64,000 nucleotides of DNA, from assembly GCF_023541015.1 (NCBI RefSeq), contig NZ_JALNPR010000004.1, forward strand, positions 186,001 to 250,000, written 5' to 3'. A model generated the notes under the pieces. The model was given only the letters and a program-made list of their open reading frames with translations, had not been told where the DNA came from and did no database searches. Positions 37,090-47,046 of this stretch are shown here, piece by piece; the stretch's first letter is position 1; every line of letters starts with the position of its first letter. The position numbers were made by a program, and so were the translations under genes. Source of the DNA: Marivivens donghaensis. GTDB taxonomy: Bacteria > Pseudomonadota > Alphaproteobacteria > Rhodobacterales > Rhodobacteraceae.

Positions 37090-39126
37090 ATGACCGCAGC
37101 CACGCTTTTGCGCGACGTATTCGGATTCGACGGGTTCCGTCTGGGTCAAGAAGAGATCGTTGAGGCGGTGTCTCTGGGGCAAAACACGCTTGCCATTATG
37201 CCGACAGGCGGCGGTAAGTCGTTGTGTTTCCAACTTCCAGCCTTGGTGCGCGAGGGTGTGACCGTCGTTATTTCGCCACTCATTGCCTTGATGCGTGATC
37301 AGGTGCGAGGGCTACGTGAAGCTGGGGTTGAGGCTGGCGCGCTGACCTCTGGCAATACTCAAGAAGAAACCGATGCCGTTTGGCAGGCGCTGGAAGAGGG
37401 GCGTCTCAAGCTCTTGTATATGGCGCCAGAGCGGTTGGCCGCGGGCGGCGTACCGCAAATGTTGCGTCGCATCGGAGTGAGCATGATTGCGGTCGATGAA
37501 GCGCATTGCGTTAGCCAGTGGGGCCACGATTTTCGCCCAGATTATTTGCGGATTGGCGAGTTGCGGCGGGCGTTGGGCGTGCCACTTGCGGCCTTTACCG
37601 CGACGGCTGATGCAGAAACTCAAGCGGAAATAGTTGAAAAGCTGTTTGATGGCGTTCCCCCCGTTACGTTCCTGCGCGGATTTGACCGTCCGAATATCCA
37701 CCTCGCCTTTGCCGTGAAGGATCAGCCGCGCCAGCAGATATTGTCGTTCGCGGCCGCGCGAAAAGGGCAGTCTGGGATTGTCTATTGCGGCACGCGAGCC
37801 AAAACGGAAACCATCGCTCAAGCGTTGCGAGAGGCGGGACATGCGGCTTGTCATTATCACGGCGGGATGGAGGCGGAAGACCGTCGCGTTGTTGAGGGAC
37901 GTTTTCAGCAAGAGGACGGACTGATCGTGGTTGCGACCGTTGCCTTTGGTATGGGTATCGACAAGCCAGACATCCGTTGGGTTGCCCATGCAGACCTGCC
38001 GAAATCGATTGAGTCTTACTACCAAGAGATTGGTCGCGCAGGTCGTGACGGAGCACCCGCTGAGACACTCACGCTCTTTGGACCCGATGACATTCGTTAC
38101 CGTCGTCAGCAAATTGATGAGGGTCTTGCGCCGCCGGAACGTCGTATGGCTGATCACGCGCGTCTCAATGCGCTTTTGGGGCTGTGCGAGGCGCTAGAAT
38201 GCCGTCGCAAAACCCTGCTCGGCTATTTTGGCGAAGAGGCGACGGCCTGCGGTCATTGCGATCTTTGCGACAAGCCTGCCGATGTGTTCGATGGAACAAC
38301 GCCTGTGCGGATGGCGCTGTCTGCGGCTTTGCGGACAGGGGAAAGCTATGGGTCCGGGCATCTGATCGAGATCTTGTTGGGCTCTGATCTGGATAAGATC
38401 AAACAGCGTGGACACGATCAGTTGCCGACCTACGGCGTTGGCAAAGAGTATAGTCGCCGTGAATGGCAGGCGATTTTTCGACAGATGATGGGACATGATT
38501 TGTTGCGCCCTGATCCTGAACGGCATGGTGGTTTGCGCATGACCGAAAAAGCGCGACCCATTCTACGTGGTGAGGATACGATCCAGCTGCGGCGCGATAC
38601 GATTAAGGCCGCGAAGACTGGCAATAAGATCAAAATGCTGGTGAGCGAGGACGATGCGCCATTGTTGTCAGCGCTTAAGGCGAAGCGCCGTGCATTGGCG
38701 GAGGCGGCGGGTGTGCCCGCGTATATCATCTACAACGATAGCACTCTGATCGAGATGGCGCAGAAGCGCCCGATGAGCTTAGACGAGATGGCAAAGATCA
38801 GCGGTGTAGGCGCGAAGAAACTGCAGAGCTACGGTGATGCGTTTCTTTCGGTGATTGCAGGTGAGGTGGCACAACTTCACCCCGCGCGTCGCAAGATGGC
38901 GGGGCGCAGTGAAGGTTCGGTTTATGATCGACTGCTCGAAGTGCAGGCCGACCTCAGTCGAGGCGAAGATGGCACTGGTAAACCGATGACATGTTCGGCA
39001 TCGTTGTTGGCGAAAGTCGCGCAAATGCGTCCTCGGGACATGGCGACGATGGAGCGTGTGCTCGGCGCGAAATATGCCGAACGGTTCGGGGATGCATTCT
39101 TGGGCGTTTTGTCAGAAGCTTCCTAA
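37090..39126 (+). CDS. recQ: ATP-dependent DNA helicase RecQ
   Basis: A 678-residue 3'-5' helicase used in recombination repair. Domains in order: DEAH helicase core with Walker A PTGGGKSLCFQ (near residue 38), DEAHCVSQWGHDFRPDY, and VATVAFGMGIDKPDIRW; the RQC zinc part (CEALECRRKTLL, CGHCDLC); and the HRDC domain near the C-terminus (SLDEMAKISGVGAKKLQSYG). Length fits RecQ with one HRDC. No strong SD is visible before the ATG. It stands alone between small genes. Confidence 0.97.
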   Translation: MTAATLLRDVFGFDGFRLGQEEIVEAVSLGQNTLAIMPTGGGKSLCFQLPALVREGVTVVISPLIALMRDQVRGLREAGVEAGALTSGNTQEETDAVWQALEEGRLKLLYMAPERLAAGGVPQMLRRIGVSMIAVDEAHCVSQWGHDFRPDYLRIGELRRALGVPLAAFTATADAETQAEIVEKLFDGVPPVTFLRGFDRPNIHLAFAVKDQPRQQILSFAAARKGQSGIVYCGTRAKTETIAQALREAGHAACHYHGGMEAEDRRVVEGRFQQEDGLIVVATVAFGMGIDKPDIRWVAHADLPKSIESYYQEIGRAGRDGAPAETLTLFGPDDIRYRRQQIDEGLAPPERRMADHARLNALLGLCEALECRRKTLLGYFGEEATACGHCDLCDKPADVFDGTTPVRMALSAALRTGESYGSGHLIEILLGSDLDKIKQRGHDQLPTYGVGKEYSRREWQAIFRQMMGHDLLRPDPERHGGLRMTEKARPILRGEDTIQLRRDTIKAAKTGNKIKMLVSEDDAPLLSALKAKRRALAEAAGVPAYIIYNDSTLIEMAQKRPMSLDEMAKISGVGAKKLQSYGDAFLSVIAGEVAQLHPARRKMAGRSEGSVYDRLLEVQADLSRGEDGTGKPMTCSASLLAKVAQMRPRDMATMERVLGAKYAERFGDAFLGVLSEAS

Positions 39127-39221
39127 CAATCATGTGTATTTGAGCAGGGGATTAACTGCGTTTGGCCCCTTTAGTTTTGAGGGGTGAGTGCTAGGTTCCC
39201 CTCTGCAAGAAGGAGCCATAA

Positions 39222-39995
39222 ATGCTGATCGTCGTTTCCCCCGCAAAATCTTTGGATATGTCACCTGTTTCGGCCGAAATGACTGACCTGATGTTCCCTG
39301 ATGATGCGATGCGATTGGCCAAGGCTGCGCGGAACCTGACCCTGTCAGACCTGAAAGGTCTGATGTCGATTTCGGATAATCTAGCGAAATTGAACCGCGA
39401 TCGGTTCAAGGCTTATAGCGCCGATCCAGAGCCCGAGAATGTAAAGCCAGCGGTTTTTGCGTTCGATGGGGACACCTACAAAGGGTTGGAAGCAAAGACC
39501 CTTGATCCAGATGCGTTGCGCTGGGCGCAGGATCACTTGCGGATACTCTCGGGGATGTATGGGTTGCTGCGTCCGTTGGATGGCATGCAGCCTTATCGGT
39601 TAGAGATGGGGAGCAAGCTCAAGACCCGTCGCGGCGAGGATTTGTATGACTACTGGGGCACACAAATTTCCAAGCGCCTAAACGCAGAGGCGGAGGCCAT
39701 TGGGACGGATATCTTGGTCAATTGTGCCTCACAGGAATATTTCCATGCGGCGGACAATAAGGCCCTGAAACTTCGTGTGGTGACGCCACAGTTCTATGAG
39801 GTCAAAGGCGGCAAGCCAAAGATCGTTAGCTTTTTCGCGAAACGGGCGCGGGGTGCAATGGCGCGGTATATCATCGAAAACCGCATCACAGAGGTGGAGG
39901 ATCTTAAGGGGTTCCACACGGGTGGATATGCCTTTGATCCAGAGATGTCGCAGGACAACACCTTGGTGTTCTCCCGCGACTATCCTGAGGAATGA
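39222..39995 (+). CDS. yaaA: Peroxide stress protein YaaA (DUF328)
   Basis: A 257-residue cytoplasmic protein of the YaaA family that lowers free iron and DNA damage under peroxide stress in E. coli. Family marks: IVVSPAKSLD at the N-terminus, VFAFDGDTYKGL, LSGMYGLLRPLD, MGSKLKT and NCASQEYF. AAGGAG precedes the ATG. Its stop is immediately followed by the stop of the convergent thiolase gene, so no terminator fits between them. Confidence 0.93.
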   Translation: MLIVVSPAKSLDMSPVSAEMTDLMFPDDAMRLAKAARNLTLSDLKGLMSISDNLAKLNRDRFKAYSADPEPENVKPAVFAFDGDTYKGLEAKTLDPDALRWAQDHLRILSGMYGLLRPLDGMQPYRLEMGSKLKTRRGEDLYDYWGTQISKRLNAEAEAIGTDILVNCASQEYFHAADNKALKLRVVTPQFYEVKGGKPKIVSFFAKRARGAMARYIIENRITEVEDLKGFHTGGYAFDPEMSQDNTLVFSRDYPEE

Positions 39996-41171
39996 TCAGA
40001 GGCGCTCAATCGCCAGCGCGATGCCTTGGCCACCACCGATACACATGGTGATGAGGCCATAGCGGCCGCCGATGCGGTCGAGTTCATACATGGTCTTGAC
40101 GGTCAGAATGGCACCCGTCGCGCCGACAGGGTGGCCAAGAGCAATTGCGCCGCCATTCGGGTTCACCTTGGCCGCATCAAATCCAAGCTCACGAGCCACC
40201 GCGATGGCTTGGGCCGCGAAGGCTTCGTTCGATTCAATCACGTCAAAGTCCGCGATTGAAAGGCCAGTGCGTTCGCACAAGGATCGAACGGCTGGGATCG
40301 GGCCAATACCCATGACCTCTGGTGCGACGCCAGAATGCGCATAGCCGGCGATGTGGAATTTCGGTGTGAGGCCTGCTTTTTCTGCCGCATCAGCACGGGC
40401 AAGGATGACAGCCGCAGCACCGTCGTTGATGCCACTTGCGTTGCCAGCGGTGACAGAGCCGTCTTTTTGGAACACGGGGCGTAGGCCAGCGAGGGCTTCT
40501 ACGGTGGTCGGTTTGCCGTGTTCATCGCGGGTAAAGGCGACCATCTCTCGTTTTACCTTCACCTCAACGGGCACGATTTGGCTGTCGAAATACCCTGCCT
40601 CCATCGCGGCCAATGCGCGGCGTTGGCTTTCTGCTGCAAAAGCGTCTTGGTCCTCGCGGCTGATGTTATAATCCCGCGCAACGTTTTCAGCGGTGACGCC
40701 CATGTGACCTGTGCCGAATGGGCAGGTCAGTGCGCCGACCATCATGTCGAGGCCGCGAATGTCTCCCATTTTTGCACCCCACCGTGCATCGGGGAGGATG
40801 TAGGGCGAGCGGCTCATGCAGTCCGCGCCACCAGCCAATGCGAAATCCGCATCGCCGAGCATCAACGACTGCGTGGCCGATACAATCGCCTGAACGCCCG
40901 ACCCACACAGGCGGTTCACGTTCATGGCGGGAGTTGTCTCAGGAACGCCAGCCTGCATCGCAGCAACGCGTGACAGATACATATCACGCGGTTCGGTGTT
41001 GATGATGTGGCCAAAGACCGTCGTGCCGATCTGATCTCCAGTGACGCCCGAACGCTCCAAAGCTGCTTTGGCCGCGATTGCGCCAAGGTCGATTGGAGCC
41101 GTGCCTGCGAGGCTACCGCCGAATGTGCCAATTGCGGTCCGTGCGCCGCCCAAAATTACGATGTCAGTCAT
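39996..41171 (-). CDS. Acetyl-CoA C-acetyltransferase (thiolase)
   Basis: A 391-residue biosynthetic or degradative thiolase that joins two acetyl-CoA or splits acetoacetyl-CoA. The catalytic Cys is in NRLCGSGVQAI (near residue 87), the His in NPNGGAIALGHPVGATG, and the last Cys in MCIGGGQG. SNEAFAAQA is present. It resembles PhaA/AtoB, but no phaB or atoDA gene is nearby, so the exact pathway is open. GGGAGG precedes the ATG. Confidence 0.92.
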   Translation of the reverse strand: MTDIVILGGARTAIGTFGGSLAGTAPIDLGAIAAKAALERSGVTGDQIGTTVFGHIINTEPRDMYLSRVAAMQAGVPETTPAMNVNRLCGSGVQAIVSATQSLMLGDADFALAGGADCMSRSPYILPDARWGAKMGDIRGLDMMVGALTCPFGTGHMGVTAENVARDYNISREDQDAFAAESQRRALAAMEAGYFDSQIVPVEVKVKREMVAFTRDEHGKPTTVEALAGLRPVFQKDGSVTAGNASGINDGAAAVILARADAAEKAGLTPKFHIAGYAHSGVAPEVMGIGPIPAVRSLCERTGLSIADFDVIESNEAFAAQAIAVARELGFDAAKVNPNGGAIALGHPVGATGAILTVKTMYELDRIGGRYGLITMCIGGGQGIALAIERL

Positions 41172-41344
41172 TGTGGTCCTCCCGTTGGGCGAAGGTTACT
41201 CATGGTAATGTGGGAAAACAGTGAAACGTTCCGTCATTTCGGGAAATCAATGATGGTGGTGCGGTGGGATGTCCGGTTGCCAGTTGAGAGGCCAAATGTC
41301 AGTCTCGGTGGATCGGTAATCGAACTGCGAACGAGTCACCCATC

Positions 41345-43501
41345 ATGCACGATCAAATCCCTCTGACCCGCGACCTCGTTTTGATCGGCGGTGGGCATAC
41401 GCACGCTCTCGTTTTGCGGATGTGGGGCATGAACCCATTGCCTGGCGTTCGATTGACAGTGATTAACCCTGCGCCCACGGCTCCATACTCTGGAATGCTG
41501 CCAGGGTTTGTGGCGGGACACTATTCCAAAGATGAACTCGATATTGATCTGATTAAACTGGCGCGATTTGCGGGTGCTCGGGTCATCGTGGACAAAGCCA
41601 CTGGGATTGATTTGCGTAGACGGACCATCAGCCTCAAGGGGCGTGGACCGATACCATATGACATCGCGTCTATTGATATCGGGATCACATCCGAGATGCC
41701 TGATCTGCCGGGATTTGCTGAACATGGTATTCCTGCAAAACCTCTCGATACATTTGCGGCGCGTTGGGATGCCTATCGCAAAGAGGCCAAGAAGCCTCGT
41801 GTTGCGGTTTTGGGTGGCGGCGTTGCGGGTGCTGAACTTTCTATGGCGATGGCACATGCGCTGCGAGGCAAATCGGCCGAGGTTCGTTTGATTGATCGCG
41901 GCACAGCGCTGTCCGAATTTAGCGATACGGCTCGGTCTCAATTGCTGAAATCGCTAAAAGAGGCGCGTGTCGAGCTGATCGAGAACACGGATGTCGTTGA
42001 GGTGACGGCGGATTCTGTGGTCCTAAAGGATGGCACGCGTATTCCGTCTACTTTTACCAATGGTGCGACAGGCGCACGCCCGCATGGTTGGATCGCTGAG
42101 ACGGGATTGAACCTTTACCAAGGTTTTATCAGCGTCGGACCAACCTTGCAGTCGAGCGATAGTCACGTTTTCGCGGCGGGCGATTGTGCCTATCTCACCC
42201 ATGCGCCACGTCCAAAGGCGGGTGTTTTTGCTGTTCGTGAAGCGCCGGTTCTGTTCCATAACCTTCGGGCCGCTCTGTCGGGGGGAACCTTCAAAGGATA
42301 CCAACCGCAGAAAGATTACCTCAAGCTCGTCTCACTCGGTCAGAAATCCGCACTAGCAGAAAAGCTTGGAACGGCTGTTCGGGGGCCGCTGTTGTGGTTG
42401 TGGAAAAACCGCATCGATACGACGTTCATGGAGAAATTCCATAACTTGCCCGCAATGGCGCAGCCAAAGTTGCCTGCACTGGTCGCTGACGGTGTCCGCG
42501 CGGTCTTGGGCGATGTCCCGATGTGTGCAGGATGCGGGTCCAAGGTAGGACGAAGTGCATTGCGTGCAGCCCTTGCCGACTTGCCCAGCAGTGACCGCGA
42601 TGACGTTCGCTATGTGAAAGGTGATGATGCAGCAGTGATTGAGGTCGGCGGTGAGACCCTCGTTATGACCACCGATCATCTCAGAGCCTTTACCCATGAT
42701 CCCGATCTCATGACGCGCATCGCTGCGACCCATGCGCTGGGCGATATTTGGGCGATGGGGGCGGAACCTCAGGCTGCTACGTTGTCTGTGATCTTGCCGC
42801 GCATGTCGTCAGAGCTTCAGCAACGCACAATGGTAGAGATTACCTCGGCTGCGGCGGATGTTATGGGGCGGGTAGGCGCGGTCATCGCGGGGGGACATAC
42901 CTCAGTCGGATCAGAATTCACCATCGGCTTTACCATCACGGGCCGCACTACAGGTGACGTGCGCACGATTGAGGGTGCAAAAGAGGGCGACGTTCTCATC
43001 TTAACAAAGCCACTGGGTACAGGTGTTCTCTTGGCCGCCGAAATGCGGGGGCTCGCAAAGGGGCGCGATGTATTGGCGGTCTATCAGCGTATGGCTGAAC
43101 CACAGGCTGTCGCGAGCCGTATCCTAGCGTCCGAAGCACGAGCGATGACGGATGTCACAGGCTTTGGTCTGGCAGGGCATTTGTCTGGTATTTGCGAAGC
43201 ATCAGGCGTTGGCGCAGAAATCACCTTGGCGAACCTGCCAGTGTTGCGTGGCGCCGAAGAGCTGATCGCCGCAGGTGTGAAATCCACGCTTTGGGACGAA
43301 AATCGCGAGGGGGCTGGCGGCGTCTTTGGGGCGCAAGGGCCGCGGTTCGATCTATTGTTCGATCCGCAAACCTCGGGCGGTTTGCTGGCTGCTGTGCGTG
43401 CCGATCTTGCTGACGAAATGGTGCGGAAATTGAAGCTCTGTGGTTATGGCGCTGCGGCTATTGGCCGGATCACCGACACACCAGCAATCAAAGTGATTTG
43501 A
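41345..43501 (+). CDS. selD: Selenide, water dikinase fused to an NADH-dehydrogenase-like flavoprotein domain
   Basis: A 718-residue two-domain protein. Residues 1-385 are a pyridine-nucleotide/FAD oxidoreductase with LVLIGGGHTHALV, VAVLGGGVAGAELSMAMA and VFAAGDCAYL. Residues about 397-718 are SelD, which makes selenophosphate from selenide and ATP; the catalytic Cys and Lys are in CAGCGSKVG, and GDDAAVIE, GHTSVGSE, the TGFGLAGH and FDPQTSGG segments follow. The family position of Sec/Cys is Cys here. The N-terminal domain probably supplies reduced selenium. The neighbouring selU gene, convergent and overlapping by 14 bp, is the likely user of the selenophosphate. No selA or selB is in the window. 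Confidence 0.93.
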   Translation: MHDQIPLTRDLVLIGGGHTHALVLRMWGMNPLPGVRLTVINPAPTAPYSGMLPGFVAGHYSKDELDIDLIKLARFAGARVIVDKATGIDLRRRTISLKGRGPIPYDIASIDIGITSEMPDLPGFAEHGIPAKPLDTFAARWDAYRKEAKKPRVAVLGGGVAGAELSMAMAHALRGKSAEVRLIDRGTALSEFSDTARSQLLKSLKEARVELIENTDVVEVTADSVVLKDGTRIPSTFTNGATGARPHGWIAETGLNLYQGFISVGPTLQSSDSHVFAAGDCAYLTHAPRPKAGVFAVREAPVLFHNLRAALSGGTFKGYQPQKDYLKLVSLGQKSALAEKLGTAVRGPLLWLWKNRIDTTFMEKFHNLPAMAQPKLPALVADGVRAVLGDVPMCAGCGSKVGRSALRAALADLPSSDRDDVRYVKGDDAAVIEVGGETLVMTTDHLRAFTHDPDLMTRIAATHALGDIWAMGAEPQAATLSVILPRMSSELQQRTMVEITSAAADVMGRVGAVIAGGHTSVGSEFTIGFTITGRTTGDVRTIEGAKEGDVLILTKPLGTGVLLAAEMRGLAKGRDVLAVYQRMAEPQAVASRILASEARAMTDVTGFGLAGHLSGICEASGVGAEITLANLPVLRGAEELIAAGVKSTLWDENREGAGGVFGAQGPRFDLLFDPQTSGGLLAAVRADLADEMVRKLKLCGYGAAAIGRITDTPAIKVI

Positions 43502-44540
43502 CGATATCGGCCACGCGCTCTGCCAAGTTGGCCTGTCCGATGTCGTCTAGGGTGTCGCTGTGAAGCGAGCTAAGAACGGTCGGTGCATGCACTGATCGGG
43601 ATTTCGCGTAGGACGGATCGTAGTGATCGACGATCAAAGCGCGTGCGAGAGCGGTAAAGTCACCGCCCCGTAGCAGGGTTTCCCAGTGATCGACGGTCGC
43701 ATGGCTGCGATGTTGTCGAAGCGGCTGCAATAGAGCGGTCAAGCGGTCGGTGTCTGCGATGACATCGGCGTAGGCGCCCTGTAAATACCGCGCCCGTTCT
43801 TCAACTGGGGCTTCGATATCAATACGAGGTGCATCGCACATCGCGGCCCATACGGTCGGCGGCACATTCAAGCGTCCGATTTTGCTGCTTTCGGCTTCGA
43901 CGACGACTGGGTGGTTTGGGTCCAGTGTCGATAGTTTGCAAGCCAATCGGGACTCAAAGGTTTTCTGATCAGGTTGGCCACCCGCAACACCGCCCAACAT
44001 AGAGCCGCGATGCTGCGCCATCCCCTCGAGGTCGAGTGTCTGGATGCCGTGCGCAGATAAACGGTTAAGAATATCGGTCTTTGCTGTCCCTGTATTCCCA
44101 TCTAACAGCACAAAGCGGTGCGGGACTTGGGTCTCATACATGTCGTTGTATACGAAGCGACGGTAGGTCTTGTACCCACCCGCGATGGTATCCGCCCGCC
44201 ATCCGATCTGTTTGAGGATGATGGCTACGGACCCTGAACGTTGTCCGCCGCGCCAGCAGTAGACCAACGGCTTCCATCCGCCATCCTTGTCAGAAAGTGC
44301 GGTTTCAAGGTGGTGCGCAACATTGCGGGCAACGATTGCCGCGCCGATTTTGCGGGCTTTGAATGGGCTTTCTTGTTTGTAGATCGTCCCGACGGTTGCT
44401 CGTTCTTCGTTCGACATGGCTGGCAGACTGATCGCGCCCGCGATGTGGTCCTCGGCGTATTCGGCAGGGGAACGCACGTCGATCACGGTGTCAAAACCGT
44501 GTGCCATTAGGTCAGTAAGGGACGAAAATTCAACGGGCAT
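43488..44540 (-). CDS. mnmH: tRNA 2-selenouridine synthase (SelU/MnmH)
   Basis: Replaces sulfur by selenium at the wobble uridine of some tRNAs using selenophosphate. The 350 residues contain an N-terminal rhodanese domain with the active Cys in VYCWRGGQRSGS (near residue 90) and a P-loop domain with LLDGNTGTAKT near residue 145. Opening motif VIDVRSPAEYAEDHI is typical. It is convergent with the selD fusion, and together they form a complete 2-selenouridine branch. The stop codons overlap by 14 bp with selD, so the two transcripts would be antisense at their ends. Confidence 0.94.
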   Translation of the reverse strand: MPVEFSSLTDLMAHGFDTVIDVRSPAEYAEDHIAGAISLPAMSNEERATVGTIYKQESPFKARKIGAAIVARNVAHHLETALSDKDGGWKPLVYCWRGGQRSGSVAIILKQIGWRADTIAGGYKTYRRFVYNDMYETQVPHRFVLLDGNTGTAKTDILNRLSAHGIQTLDLEGMAQHRGSMLGGVAGGQPDQKTFESRLACKLSTLDPNHPVVVEAESSKIGRLNVPPTVWAAMCDAPRIDIEAPVEERARYLQGAYADVIADTDRLTALLQPLRQHRSHATVDHWETLLRGGDFTALARALIVDHYDPSYAKSRSVHAPTVLSSLHSDTLDDIGQANLAERVADIVKSL

Positions 44541-44550
44541 TTAAGGTCTT

Positions 44551-45264
44551 TCAAACCGACGGTAGTAGCGGAACGCGCCCCTGATCGGTCAAAGTAAAAC
44601 AGGTGGTTCCATCAAATACCGCAGGAACGAGCGGACGGCCATAGCCAGCGCCGCCATCGAGATCGACCCGATTGCCAAGATGAGTTGGCGTATCCAGTGC
44701 GGTGTGACCATGAACGATCAGTTTCTCGAATGGGCCTTCGTGATCCAAGAAACCAATGCGGATCCAGATCAGGTCGTCCTCAATCTGGTCCTCCATCGCA
44801 ATGTTGGGACGAATGCCTGCGTGAACAAAGATCAACTCGTCCGTTTCGAACCAGAGCGGGCGACTTTCCAAGAATGCGAGGTGTTCGGGGGGAACGGCGG
44901 CTTGGGCACGTTTGAGTGTGTCGGTGCCGCCAACGTCGACTCCATAAGACCGTAGGGTTTCTGTCCCGCCGAGGGCAGGATCGAACCAACCTTTGCCAGA
45001 CTTAATCTGGGAGTCGTGCTCGGTGCCATCCGCGAGATAACGACAGAACATCCGGTCGTGATTGCCGCGCAGAACAGTCCAGTTCCGACCTTCGGCAACG
45101 CCATTCAGCAGTCGCTCTACCACAGCGCGGCTATTGGGACCACGGTCCGTATAATCCCCGAGAAAGACGATATGAGCGTCTGCACCACCATCGACTTCTA
45201 TAAGGCGAAGTGCGTTTTCGAGTTGGTCGATTTGGCCGTGAATATCGCCAATAGCGTAAATCAT
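44551..45264 (-). CDS. Metallophosphoesterase (serine/threonine phosphatase type)
   Basis: A 237-residue calcineurin-like phosphoesterase. Metal-binding motifs are complete: GDIHG at residues 7-11, GDYTDRG, RGNHD, and VHGHT near the C-terminus. Proteins of this PP1-like bacterial type remove phosphate from proteins or from Ap4A; the substrate is not predictable. It lies 10 bp upstream of mnmH on the same strand, so a shared transcript is likely. Confidence 0.88.
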   Translation of the reverse strand: MIYAIGDIHGQIDQLENALRLIEVDGGADAHIVFLGDYTDRGPNSRAVVERLLNGVAEGRNWTVLRGNHDRMFCRYLADGTEHDSQIKSGKGWFDPALGGTETLRSYGVDVGGTDTLKRAQAAVPPEHLAFLESRPLWFETDELIFVHAGIRPNIAMEDQIEDDLIWIRIGFLDHEGPFEKLIVHGHTALDTPTHLGNRVDLDGGAGYGRPLVPAVFDGTTCFTLTDQGRVPLLPSV

Positions 45265-45336
45265 GATGTGTCCCGAACGTGTGGTAAGCCCTCGTCATAG
45301 TTGGCCTGTGTAACGGCAGGGCTTCAAATGGAAAAA

Positions 45337-45354
45337 GGGGCGGAAACCCGCCCC
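45337..45354 (-). terminator. Terminator after serA (may act both ways)
   Basis: GGGGCGG pairs with CCGCCCC around an AAAC-type loop. On the minus strand TTTTTCC follows; on the plus strand CTTTTAG follows. Confidence 0.75.
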
Positions 45355-45376
45355 CTTTTAGTGAATGTAGCGTGGA

Positions 45377-46972
45377 TTAAGCCACGTCAAAGACCAGCGG
45401 TTTGACCTGCTTGAATTTACCGGTTTCTGACAGGGCTTTTAGTGTCTCAGCATTGAGCGCTTCGTCTACATAGAGAAGCGCAATTGCTTCGCCACCTGCG
45501 CCAGCGCGACCAAGGGTAAAGTTCGCGATGTTGACGCCATTGTTGCCAAGGGTCGAGCCCAGCGTACCGATGATGCCCGGAACGTCTTCGTTGGTGGTAT
45601 AGAGCATGTGCTGACCAACTTCGGCGTCGACGTTGATGCCTTTGATTTGGATAAAGCGCGGCTTGCCATCAGAGAACACCGTGCCAGCAACCGAACGCTC
45701 GTAACCATCGGTGACAACGGTCACTTTGATGTAGCCTTCGAACGCGCCTGACTGATCCTGAGTGGTGGTCGAGAGTTTGATACCGCGTTCTTTTGCGATC
45801 ACAGGTGCGGACACCATGTTCACGTCAGGGTTCGCTTTCTTCATGATGCCTGCAATCACGCCACAATCGAGCGCTTTGAGGTTCATGTCGGAAACGACGC
45901 CGTCATACATCACGTTGATCGCTTTGATCGGTTCGTCGGTCATCTGGCCGATGAAGTTACCGAGGTGACCAGCCAGCTTGATCCACGGGCCCATGACTTT
46001 TGCTTCTTCGGCGGTCACGGACGGCATGTTGAGTGCGTTGGTAACAGCGCCAGTCAGCAGGTAGTCAGAGATTTGTTCTGCAACCTGAAGCGCCACGTTT
46101 TCCTGCGCTTCCGAAGTAGCTGCGCCCAAGTGCGGGGTGCAGACAACGTTCGGCAGATTGAACAGCGGGTTTTCTTTCGCAGGCTCGACCGAGAACACGT
46201 CGAACGCAGCGCCAGCAACATGGCCCGATTTCAGCATGTCAGCGAGAGCTTCCTCGTCAACCAGACCACCGCGAGCACAGTTCACAATGCGAACGCCTGG
46301 TTTGGTTTTCGCGAGGTTTTCGCGCGACAGGATGTTGCGGGTCGAGTCGGTCAGCGGAACGTGCAGGGTGATGAAGTCAGCACGTGCGAGCAGCTCGTCG
46401 AGCTCCAGTTTCTCAACGCCGATTTTCGCAGCGCGTTCTTCGGACAGGAACGGATCGTATGCGACGACCTTCATTTTCAGGCCCTGAGCGCGATCGATCA
46501 CGATCGAACCAATGTTACCTGCGCCAATAACGCCAAGTGTTTTGCCAGTCAGCTCAACACCCATGAATTTCGACTTTTCCCATTTGCCAGCATGGGTGGA
46601 TGCAGACGCTTCGGGGATTTGACGTGCGACAGCGAACATCATTGCGATAGCGTGCTCAGCCGTGGTGATCATGTTGCCGAACGGCGTGTTCATCACGATG
46701 ATACCTTTTTTCGAGGCAGTCGGGATGTCCACGTTATCGACGCCGATACCAGCGCGAGCGACGACTTTGAGATTGGTCGCAGCGGCGATGATTTTCTCGG
46801 TCACTTTGGTCGCAGAGCGGATCGCGAGACCATCGTAGTTGCCGATGATCGCTTCGAGCGCTTCTTTGTCTTTGCCTAGCTGAGGCTGGAAGTCGACTTC
46901 AAGACCGCGATCTTTGAAGATCTGAACGGCTGCGGGGGAGAGTTCGTCCGAAATAAGAACTTTGGGGGCCAT
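45377..46972 (-). CDS. serA: D-3-phosphoglycerate dehydrogenase
   Basis: First enzyme of serine synthesis; oxidises 3-phosphoglycerate with NAD. The 531-residue long form has the NAD-binding motif GVIGAGNIGSIV near residue 147, the catalytic Arg in NCARGGLVDE, Glu in the segment around SVEPAKENP, and His in TPHLGAAT. An intervening domain and a C-terminal ACT domain (DVPGIIGTLGSTLG) follow, the usual site of serine control. AAGGAG precedes the ATG. Downstream of serC on the same strand by 74 bp, so serC-serA is one operon. Confidence 0.97.
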   Translation of the reverse strand: MAPKVLISDELSPAAVQIFKDRGLEVDFQPQLGKDKEALEAIIGNYDGLAIRSATKVTEKIIAAATNLKVVARAGIGVDNVDIPTASKKGIIVMNTPFGNMITTAEHAIAMMFAVARQIPEASASTHAGKWEKSKFMGVELTGKTLGVIGAGNIGSIVIDRAQGLKMKVVAYDPFLSEERAAKIGVEKLELDELLARADFITLHVPLTDSTRNILSRENLAKTKPGVRIVNCARGGLVDEEALADMLKSGHVAGAAFDVFSVEPAKENPLFNLPNVVCTPHLGAATSEAQENVALQVAEQISDYLLTGAVTNALNMPSVTAEEAKVMGPWIKLAGHLGNFIGQMTDEPIKAINVMYDGVVSDMNLKALDCGVIAGIMKKANPDVNMVSAPVIAKERGIKLSTTTQDQSGAFEGYIKVTVVTDGYERSVAGTVFSDGKPRFIQIKGINVDAEVGQHMLYTTNEDVPGIIGTLGSTLGNNGVNIANFTLGRAGAGGEAIALLYVDEALNAETLKALSETGKFKQVKPLVFDVA

Positions 46973-47046
46973 GATGGGGCTCCTTTATTTGTGGGCATCT
47001 GCCCGAAAATGGGGGGTAAGGGCGCGGTTAATCGCGCCCCGCAAGA

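Noticed and set aside
37312-38157. 281-codon minus-strand frame opposite recQ
   Set aside because: It is antisense to the conserved helicase motifs of recQ and has no recognisable features.
45965-46879. Long plus-strand frame opposite serA
   Set aside because: Pure antisense shadow of serA, rich in Arg, Cys and His with no motif.
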